A DNA stretch of 64,000 bases, taken from the NCBI GenBank assembly GCA_963742345.1, contig CAVULO010000011.1:1-64000 (forward strand), written 5' to 3'. The notes beneath the pieces were generated by a model. That model did not search any database and was not told where the DNA came from. It saw only the letters and a list, made by a program, of their open reading frames with translations. Positions 57,526 to 64,000 of the stretch are shown one piece after another. Numbering within the stretch: the stretch's first letter is position 1; the number at the start of each line of letters is the position of its first letter. The position numbers and the translations under genes were made by a program. Source of the DNA: Pseudolabrys sp963742345. Lineage in GTDB: Bacteria; Pseudomonadota; Alphaproteobacteria; Rhizobiales; Xanthobacteraceae.

Positions 57526-59824
57526 TCACACCACGATAAAATCATGCGCTGTGAGCGTTGGATGGTGCGCGACGACAGCAAATTGAACTGCAGCCGCAGT
57601 GCCAGTGCCGTCGGGGTCGTAGAATAGCGCGCCTGTCGTGGTGTTGTAGAGGATGTGATCGGTCGCAAGATGAGCTGCACCATTGGCGCTGTCGTAGAAA
57701 TCATTGCTCGCCAAAGCCGCACCGAACGCCCCCGTCGTCAGCTTCGTGAAAATTGCGTGATCAAGATCAATCTTGGCGCCTTGCGCGGAACTGAAATCCG
57801 TAATCGTCGCAACAGTGTTTGATCCTTTGAGTGCCGTATTGAAGACAAACTGATCGGCTCCCGCTCCACCAGTCAATGTGTCCTTACCCCCCATTCCAAA
57901 AATCACGTCGTTGCCCGATGTGCCAGTGAGCGTATTGTTGCCGCTACTGCCAATTACCAGCGCAATCTTGCCAGACTGGTTGTTGTTTTCATTGCTTTCA
58001 GCCACCACGTTTTTGGAATCGGCCGTGACGCTGACGTAAAAGGTGCCCGTAGATCCGCTTCCCCACGATACGGACCCGGATTCAGAATCGGCTCCACTCG
58101 CAGTCAAGGCTGGCGAGCTGATTGTGCCAATCAAGGAATCGGGGCCATTTGCCGAGGTCGACATATATATGCCAACCGTTGATGCTCCAGCGGCTCCACC
58201 CCCAATATTGTCGACTTCATAACTGAAATGCGAGCCGGTGAACGCAAATTTGCTGATGACGAGATCCGCTTGAGCCGGTGGCTGGCTTGGCGGAGGCGAC
58301 GGTGGTGGTGGTGGGGGGGTGGGCGTCGAACCTGATGAGGCTAGATTCCAGCCGAGCACGTCAAGCGCGCGCAGATCCGTCTGCGAAATCGCATCGACGG
58401 CTCCTGGGGTCGCAAAAGCCGAGAATGAGTTGGCCCCAGCGCTCGAGGCCCAATCGCCGTAGTCGCCATTGGGATTGGTGTTGAAATTATCAAGATTGGT
58501 CGCCCCGCCATTGATCGAAAAATATCCCGGCGTGGTGCCAGCGAAATCGCGAACACCATTGGCCGAGTAGTGAAAGAGATCGAGCACACCGTAGCTGTTG
58601 GAGGTCGCACCAAGAGTCTCACCGACAAAAAGGGACCGGCCCATCACTTCGGAAATCTCATGGACTACGGTTCCATAGAAATCGTACTGACCCGCCGTGA
58701 CGCCATCGCTGTTGCTGTAGTCGAACAGATTACCGCTCGTAAAACCGACAAAGCCATCGACTTGACTGTTCGCCCCCATCAACCCGAGAGCCTTGGCTTC
58801 CGCGGTCGATGTCCAGAAGTTTCCATTGACCGGGCTTGTTGCTGACAGTGATGCAACGGCAGTCGCATCATCGGCTGTCGTAGCGTCAGTCGCGAGCGCA
58901 TTCTTAATCTGCGAATAGCTGTAATTGCTAAGATAAGTCAGGCTCTCGCCCAAGGCGCCAGAGCCAAGTGTATAGCCGCCAACTTCGCCATAGCCGACAG
59001 CAATGTTAATGGTGACGTGATCAGTGAGTTGACTTTCGAGATATGAAACGGCCGCAGCTACATCCGCCTTGAATGTGGCCGGCGCGTTGTTGACGCTGGC
59101 GTCATACGTCACGTTGATGACGAAGGGCGATGAAGAGCCTGTGCCACCTGGGGTACTGCCGCCACTGGCCGCCACCGCCGCCACCGCCGCCCGAGTGATC
59201 GCCTGCCTTGCTGTTGCTTAAAGCCGAGACGATTTCGCCATCGCCGTTGACAAGAACTGCCGCAGATGAATCGCCTGGAGTGGTTACAAAACTAAAGGGC
59301 GAGTCGGCGACAGCATTGGTGTCGACCGGTGTTTTGGTGACAGGAACTGTGAACGTCGATTCCGGCGGAACAACCGTCTGAATGCCATCAGCCGGGATGT
59401 AGGCTGTAAACGGGTTTGACGAGTCATGCATACCCGACGGCGTTGACATCGCCACAGTATTTGGCGCGACATTCAATACGCTCTCGGCAGGGGGTAAGGG
59501 GCTGGACCCACCGTGCTCCTGGTTTGTGACTGTTTGATATTCCGAATCGCGGGCATCCGATGTCAGATCACTCGCAAAAGCCCCCTTCGTGGGAGCTAAC
59601 TCAAATAGATCGATGCCAGATGACGTCGAACTGTTGTCGTCAAACAGGCCACCCTTTGCGTCATTCTCACTGATATTTTGAATTACAAGCGGGTTCGCAC
59701 TCTCTGTGGCATCCAGGAAAACAAATTGATCGGCACCCGCAACCGGAAGCGCGAGTCCTGAAGCAATACTGCCGTCGGATAACACCAGCTCGTCTGTACC
59801 CGCCGCCTTGAAGCCGAATGCCAT
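57526..59824 (-). CDS. Secreted RTX metalloprotease (NF038122-like, HExxE) with CARDB and RTX repeats (frame-broken)
   Basis: The start MAFGFKAAGTDELVLSDGS has no signal peptide, as in type I substrates. A frameshift in the Gly run near 59180 joins an N-terminal region (59824-59190) to a metalloprotease domain with FVINVTYDASVNNAPATFKA, a zinc motif in VVHEISEVMGRSLFVG (HExxE) and YFSINGGATNLDNFNTNPNG. A proline linker, a CARDB-like adhesion domain (ADLVISKFAFTGSHFSYEVD) and RTX nonapeptide-type text GNDVIFGMGGKDTLTGGAGA follow, ending DFIVV. This is a calcium-dependent, type I-secreted enzyme of about 765 residues; its transporter is not in the window. The type is seen in Bradyrhizobium. Confidence 0.82.
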
Positions 59825-60248
59825 AGCCGAATCCTTGCTGCACTCATGGCGAGACCAGACACTTTAGTCTCAGCTCCAAACTAGTTTCGTACATTTCAAA
59901 GCTTAATTATATTTTTCGATACAATTTTATAGAACTTAAACGGCAGTCACTTTATGCCGCGTCGCTTTTGGCCACAGCGAAGCCGAAACTGGCGTGTCCG
60001 TACGTTGATTATGGCTCTTTCGCTGAATTTTCATGGTTTGTTTATTTTGTCCGCTTTGGGTCATTAGCAGACATTTTGCAGTGCACTCGTGCATGTTCGC
60101 TAAGTGCCAAAAGCGGACAAAGACCGTAGGGACGCATTCGAAAAAAATCAGGCCCGTCACAACAAAAAATCAAGGACTTCTTCAAGATTGCCGGCAGGCT
60201 AACGTCTATGGCAGGCGTACTTTTCGGGCATCATTGGGGCCGCAGCAG
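59825..60248. other. Intergenic region upstream of the RTX protease
   Basis: About 420 bases contain the repeat copy at 60047-60120 and an AT-rich segment (about 59880-59940) likely to include the RTX protease promoter. A 74-codon minus-strand frame at 59936-60160 runs through the repeat and is not supported as a gene. Confidence 0.45.
60047..60120. repeat. GTCCGCT intergenic repeat, copy 4 (two modules)
   Basis: TTGTCCGCTTTGGGTCATTA with GCAGACAT and a second module ATGTTCGCTAAGTGCCAAAA with GCGGACAA. The middle module is reduced or absent. Confidence 0.75.
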
Positions 60249-60605
60249 ATGAGTACGCTTGAGACAGTGATAGTTAAGCTGTTTCCGCTCCTCATGTTTC
60301 TCGGGCTTATATCGCCATTGGTCGCACTTTTGCCCGCAGTTCTTTTTTACACTCGCCATCGTGATCGTGTTGAACCAGAACGTCGTGTCCCGGGCATTGC
60401 GTATCTCTTGGCTGTGATTGTTTGCGGTGTCATTGCGGGTTATTTTGGCGTGATTTTCGGGATCAGTCTGGCCTGTAACTCTCCGACTTCAAGCAATCTT
60501 TGCGGTTTATGGGGCTTCTTCGTTACTGGGCCGCTCATCATGGCTCTGGCAATTTTTCTTGTAGGGTGGTCGCTCTCTCTAGTGCGGCCTGCGTCGAAGC
60601 CCTAA
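60249..60605 (+). CDS. Small integral membrane protein
   Basis: ATG 60249 gives 118 residues with three hydrophobic helices (LFPLLMFLGLISPLVALLPA, YLLAVIVCGVIAGYFGVIFG, GFFVTGPLIMALAIFLVGWS) and a conserved-looking Cys pair (ACNSPTSSNLCG) in the loop between the last two. No family recognised. The ATG follows CGCAGCAG without a strong ribosome site. It is flanked on both sides by the palindromic repeat family. Confidence 0.6.
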   Translation: MSTLETVIVKLFPLLMFLGLISPLVALLPAVLFYTRHRDRVEPERRVPGIAYLLAVIVCGVIAGYFGVIFGISLACNSPTSSNLCGLWGFFVTGPLIMALAIFLVGWSLSLVRPASKP

Positions 60606-60642
60606 CGAGAAAAATAGGCATGATTTGACTGAGCAACCGATC

Positions 60643-60754
60643 ATGTCCGCTTTGGGTCAAAAGCAGACATGACGGCATGTCCGCGTAATGTTACCCCCGA
60701 AAGCAGACACTGATCGGCGGCTCAGAAATGTCCGCTAAATGCCGAAGCGGACAT
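60643..60754. repeat. Tripartite GTCCGCT intergenic repeat, copy 5
   Basis: ATGTCCGCTTTGGGTCAAAA with GCAGACAT, a middle module ending CCCCCGAAAGCAGACAC and a last module AATGTCCGCTAAATGCCGAA with GCGGACAT. Nearly complete, between the two small membrane-protein genes. Confidence 0.8.
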
Positions 60755-60895
60755 GGGCCACCGACTTCGGTTTCGGTCTTTGAGTGCAAAACTGCCCATT
60801 GGTTCAACTGTTCAAATGGCGACAAAGCCCGGCCCCGGACGTCGAACACAGATTCCGATAAGGTGACATCAACATTATCGCCTTGGGGACGGGAC

Positions 60896-61285
60896 ATGGG
60901 TAGTACGACGGAAATTACAGCGTCGCCCAAGCTGCGCTCCATGTTCGCCGTTGCCGCCTTGATCATGCTCGCTCTCTGGGGCTGGAGCCTTGTCCCGCCA
61001 GTCGAGAACTGGGGCAATCCTAACGAAGATGGATTTTCTTACGCCCCCGTCTTCTACACGACGATCATCTGCTTACCTGTTGGAATTTATCTGCTTGTTG
61101 GCGCGATTGCCGGCCACGGACGATATGTTAGGCGCGCCCGCATCGCGTTTTTTATCGCCGCCGGAATAACCTTGCTCGTAGTGGCGTTCTTAGTCGTTCA
61201 GCACATAGCTGACAACAATGACGGAAAGGTCTTTGGGATTCAAATCGGCTTTCAACTTGATCGCCAGGATGCTCGCGAAATTTGA
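60896..61285 (+). CDS. Small integral membrane protein
   Basis: ATG 60896 follows GGGGACGGGAC. The 129-residue product has three or four hydrophobic segments (LRSMFAVAALIMLALWGWSL, FYTTIICLPVGIYLLVGAIA, IAFFIAAGITLLVVAFLVVQ) and a soluble C-terminus. No family recognised. It resembles the preceding small membrane protein only in general layout. It is convergent with the metzincin gene. Confidence 0.6.
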   Translation: MGSTTEITASPKLRSMFAVAALIMLALWGWSLVPPVENWGNPNEDGFSYAPVFYTTIICLPVGIYLLVGAIAGHGRYVRRARIAFFIAAGITLLVVAFLVVQHIADNNDGKVFGIQIGFQLDRQDAREI

Positions 61286-61310
61286 ATCGCCCCTGAGGGC
61301 GCCGAACGTA

Positions 61311-61338
61311 GTGTCCGCCAAGCGCCAAAAGCGGGCAC
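61311..61338. repeat. GTCCGCT intergenic repeat, copy 6 (degenerate module)
   Basis: GTGTCCGCCAAGCGCCAAAA with GCGGGCAC matches the third module with several changes. It lies in the gap between the convergent membrane protein and metzincin genes. Confidence 0.6.
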
Positions 61339-61367
61339 CATTGCAGCGACCGATTGAATCACGACAG

Positions 61368-62831
61368 CTATTGGAATCCCGCTATGATGGGCGCGGTATC
61401 GTTTATTACGTCGGCTTCGTCCTCATAATCCTTGGTCCCCGAAGGGACACCGTTATAATTGATTGACGGATTTGACCAAAAGGGAATTCGGGGACAAGAC
61501 GCGCAGGCTTTGCGAGTTGCCATGATCGTCCGCCACTCATTTTTGTACACGTAGCCATGCCCGTTCCTAAAAGGCTTGTCGTCTTTATCCGTGGCACGCT
61601 CGTGTCTCAGTCCTAGTAGGTGGCCAAATTCATGCGCTAGAGAAAAATTTCCCACTGCGCAGATATAGTTTATGACTGCAAAGGCACTGCTCTTGTCAGC
61701 AAGAACTACATCTGAGAGGCCGCAATAATCGGAAACTGTGGTCAGCAGAAAAACGACATGCGCCTTTGCTGCCTCTCGTTCCGTCCTTACCCATGCGGAT
61801 GCCTGCAACATCGCAAGGTCTGACGGGAAATCTCTCTCGACATACGCAATTTCTTCGGACTTCACCAGGTTGAGTGACATCCTCACGTCACTATTTTTCG
61901 AAGCAAGATTTGTGCTTTCAACCGCGAGGGTTGCAAGCGCATCCGGGGATGAGCCGAATTGCTCCAACGCTTTCCGAACGGCCGGCGTATGAAGAACCAA
62001 TGCCCGGATTACAGCCACCGATTGGTCTTGGAGGAGACCTTCCTTTTGCATACGAATTGCGGGCGCATCGTGTGTATTGGGTATCGCTCCCGGCGGATGC
62101 TCTGGCGGATACACACTCGGGTTTGTCTTCACTATGGCATATGAGTCATTGCCAAGCGGATTAATGATGTAAACATCCGATCCAATAACAACCGTCCCTG
62201 AAATTTTTCCATCTTGAACAACGAAAGTCGCCACACCATTTTTTTTGCCCGGCGCAGCCTTGCGATTTTCGACCTTCCCATGCCAAACAAAAGACGAAGG
62301 ACCGCGTTGACTAATGTTCTTCTGAATAGCGTCTATCTTCATTCCGGGAGCCAGATTTAGTTTTATGCCGTTTTCCTTGCTAAACCCGTCCGCGATTGTG
62401 AGAGCTCCTCTGAGAAGCTCAAGAGATATACCCGCGGGTCGAACCTGAGTGACATAGACTAAAGCTGACGTTTTGTGTTCGCGAAGTCTTGATACCGCTT
62501 CTTTTTGAGCTGGAGAAATTTGTACGGTGTCGAAATTGGTCGTTGGCGTCATCTTAAAAAGTTGTCGATAATCGCCGCCAGCCTCTACAGCTGAGATCGC
62601 CGGGTTTTCCCGTGCCGACTTCACAAGATTCGCTACACTGGCGGTCGGAACTCGGAGGATCACGGCATTGAGGCCAGGGATCAGTCTTTTAACTGTCGCG
62701 TGAAAGTTTTTTGAAACCTCCTTTGCCCAATTCACAGTCGCCTGATCACGCGCCTTCAAAAGCACTTCGGTTGCCTCAGCCGATACGACGTGACTGAAAA
62801 GAACGCCAAATATCAACGCAGTGTATCGCAT
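61368..62831 (-). CDS. Secreted metzincin zinc metalloprotease with propeptide-like domain
   Basis: This intact 487-residue protein has a signal peptide (TALIFGVLFSHVVSAEA). The first 100 residues (LLKARDQATVNWAKEVSKNF, KRLIPGLNAVILRVP) resemble inhibitor I9-like propeptides. The catalytic motif HEFGHLLGLRHE (about residues 400-411) is the metzincin HExxHxxGxxH, followed by a Met-turn in RTIMATRKAC and the SNPSINYNGVPSG text typical of reprolysin-like (M12B/M43-type) bacterial enzymes. It is probably exported and self-activated. Substrates are unknown. The frame is unbroken, unlike most neighbours. No exporter genes are adjacent. Confidence 0.88.
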   Translation of the reverse strand: MRYTALIFGVLFSHVVSAEATEVLLKARDQATVNWAKEVSKNFHATVKRLIPGLNAVILRVPTASVANLVKSARENPAISAVEAGGDYRQLFKMTPTTNFDTVQISPAQKEAVSRLREHKTSALVYVTQVRPAGISLELLRGALTIADGFSKENGIKLNLAPGMKIDAIQKNISQRGPSSFVWHGKVENRKAAPGKKNGVATFVVQDGKISGTVVIGSDVYIINPLGNDSYAIVKTNPSVYPPEHPPGAIPNTHDAPAIRMQKEGLLQDQSVAVIRALVLHTPAVRKALEQFGSSPDALATLAVESTNLASKNSDVRMSLNLVKSEEIAYVERDFPSDLAMLQASAWVRTEREAAKAHVVFLLTTVSDYCGLSDVVLADKSSAFAVINYICAVGNFSLAHEFGHLLGLRHERATDKDDKPFRNGHGYVYKNEWRTIMATRKACASCPRIPFWSNPSINYNGVPSGTKDYEDEADVINDTAPIIAGFQ

Positions 62832-63069
62832 TCTAGGTTCCGTCTAGAGCTGTTGATCGACTTGGGCACCTACCGAGCCCATCGGTGACGAATCGTTTGA
62901 CCTGCACAGTGTTCGCCGTGAACAAATAATGCAATCCTGACGGAACCTTTAGGCTTCAGGGTGATTATGCGTCCGCCCTGATAGCGCTCCGAGGGGCTCG
63001 GATAGCCGTGGGTCCGGCGGGAAGAGCTTCGATTGCCGCAAAAAGGTTGTCACGGCCGAAGGGCTTCCA

Positions 63070-63435
63070 ATGGCCGTGATCCTAGTCGTCGAAGATGATG
63101 TGTTTATCCGCGAAGTCGCGGAAATGATGATTCAGGATTGGGGTCATCAGACACTTGCCGCCTGCGACGTCGACGAGGCACTTTCATTTCTGCGTTCGCC
63201 GCAACACATCGACGCGCTTTTTACCGATATCTACCTCAAGGCAGCGGTCCATGGCGGGTGCGACCTCGCACTTCAGGCCATCGCGTTGCGGCCGAATTTG
63301 CGCGTGCTTTACACGACCGGCAACAACATCACCGACAAGATGAAAGCACTGCTGATCGAGGGCACGCACTTCCTTCGCAAGCCATACACGCAACATGAGT
63401 TGCAAGACTCAGTCAAAGAAATGCTCGCAGCGTAG
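63070..63435 (+). CDS. CheY-like response regulator
   Basis: This intact 121-residue stand-alone REC domain has AVILVVEDDVFIREVAEMM with the acidic pair, the phospho-acceptor Asp in HIDALFTDIYLKAAVHGG, the Thr in VLYTTGNNIT and the Lys in FLRKPYTQHELQ. It resembles the HWE-kinase-associated REC proteins of Rhizobiales. The next gene, a PAS sensor, starts 37 bases downstream in the same direction, so the two likely form a two-component operon. Confidence 0.92.
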   Translation: MAVILVVEDDVFIREVAEMMIQDWGHQTLAACDVDEALSFLRSPQHIDALFTDIYLKAAVHGGCDLALQAIALRPNLRVLYTTGNNITDKMKALLIEGTHFLRKPYTQHELQDSVKEMLAA

Positions 63436-63472
63436 TTGTGCAATTTGCGTTATCTATTTGGAGACGACGGAC

Positions 63473-64000
63473 ATGGTTGAATCTGCACACGCACCTAAAG
63501 CCGTGTCCGATATTGCTGCAAGCGACATTGTCGAAACGGTGCCGAGTGCACTCATCATTCTCGACAGAAATCTAATCATCACTTCTGCCAATCGCGCGTT
63601 CTATCAAACTTTTCGCACTAGCCCTGGTGAGACCGAAGGCTGCCTTATTTACGCGTTGGGAAACCGACAATGGGATATCACCGCGCTTCGTACACTGCTC
63701 GAGAGCGTGATACCGCATCGGGCATCGGTCGAAGGATTCGAGGTTGAGCACGATTTCCCGACCATCGGCCGGCGCACCATGCTGGTCAATGCGCGTAAGA
63801 TTTTCAGCCCCGGCGACCATGACGGCTCCATCCTGCTCGCCATCGAGGATGTCAGCGAGGAACGCGCCGCGCGAGCGGAAAGCAAGCGCAACTGGCAACT
63901 CACGCAAAGCATCGTCGACACGATCCGCGATCCCCTGGTCGTGCTCGAAACCGACATGACGATCGTGACCGCGAGCAAGGCGTTTTTAACGATATTCGGA
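63473..64000 (+). CDS. PAS-domain sensor (probable HWE/HisKA_2-type histidine kinase), partial
   Basis: ATG 63473 starts MVESAHAPKAVSDIAASDI. A first PAS fold reads VPSALIILDRNLIITSANRA with the family text FYQTFRTSPGETEGCLIYAL, GNRQWDITALRTLLESVIP and FPTIGRRTMLVNARKI. A second begins NWQLTQSIVDTIRDPLVVLE. This text is characteristic of PAS-HWE histidine kinases. The frame is open to the right edge, so the kinase domain lies outside the window. It is probably co-transcribed with the REC gene upstream. Confidence 0.85.
   Translation, partial: MVESAHAPKAVSDIAASDIVETVPSALIILDRNLIITSANRAFYQTFRTSPGETEGCLIYALGNRQWDITALRTLLESVIPHRASVEGFEVEHDFPTIGRRTMLVNARKIFSPGDHDGSILLAIEDVSEERAARAESKRNWQLTQSIVDTIRDPLVVLETDMTIVTASKAFLTIFG

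Noticed and set aside
54125..61338. A CRISPR array made of the repeated GTCCGCT modules
   Set aside because: The modules are palindromic, irregularly spaced between genes and lack unique spacers of constant length. No cas gene is present.
1..64000. Insertion sequences, integrases or phage genes
   Set aside because: I saw no transposase or integrase signature or IS-like terminal repeats with coding content. Only non-coding scars and REP-like repeats were found.

Overview
Most of the window (about 5.34 to 64 kb) reads as chromosome of an alphaproteobacterium of the order Rhizobiales, most like the Bradyrhizobium / Rhodopseudomonas / Xanthobacteraceae group. The reasons are gene content (a FecR-cadherin giant protein, a DUF2336 protein, TctC and 'MRRREF' type binding proteins, tandem PilZ protein, otsB-GH15-otsA), a tRNA-Tyr next to rlmB, and REP-like repeats of the kind seen in that group. 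The first 5.34 kb looks actinobacterial: a mycothiol/DinB-type domain, an S9 peptidase, a B3/4-domain protein and a large LuxR-type ATPase. The switch falls exactly on the first copy of a perfectly repeated 468-bp unit, so a chimeric assembly join is more likely than transfer.

The sequence carries many single-base indels, often in short homopolymers. They break genes that cannot all be dead (thrS, folE, hisI, nadK, cutA, yidD). I therefore give frame-corrected extents for many genes and do not treat a frameshift by itself as evidence for a pseudogene.

Layout. 1-5.34 kb: actinobacterial-like block. 5.34-9.65 kb: giant FecR/cadherin-like adhesin on the minus strand, cut at its C-terminus by the join. 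10-18 kb: alpha/beta hydrolase, two VPLPA-CTERM secreted proteins, tRNA-Tyr, rlmB, small Rhizobiales proteins and an MHS-type transporter. 18.1-20.4 kb: a decayed integration-like zone with a tRNA-Thr, two further tRNA 3'-half remnants, a higB toxin whose higA is cut off at the tRNA end, and an HU gene. 20.4-42 kb: core and metabolic genes, namely a cold-shock protein, TctC, a metallo-beta-lactamase-fold enzyme, a cobalamin-riboswitch-controlled TonB receptor (BtuB), a TPR protein, cutA, nadK, a molybdenum hydroxylase pair, a REC-Hpt-DUF2336-transglycosylase cluster, a MaoC/CoA-lyase pair, hisI, folE, a NifU-like scaffold, yidD, thrS and a cytochrome c. 41.9-45.9 kb: trehalose operon otsB-GH15-otsA. 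46-53 kb: a secreted protein, nitroreductase, patatin, CBS, rhomboid, PAS, tandem PilZ and a LapG-like cysteine protease. 53-63 kb: an accessory, secretion-rich stretch with a binding protein, arylsulfatase, Cys-rich peptide, RTX metalloprotease, two small membrane proteins and a metzincin, sprinkled with at least six copies of a palindromic intergenic repeat. 63-64 kb: the start of a response regulator / PAS sensor pair.

The points most worth checking are the antitoxin-less higB at a tRNA scar, the tripartite repeat family around the secreted enzymes, a possible 38-residue protein with its own terminator at 50.3 kb, the REC/Hpt/DUF2336/SLT cluster, and the possible link between the adhesin and the LapG-like protease. 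I saw no CRISPR array, rRNA or recognisable transposase.
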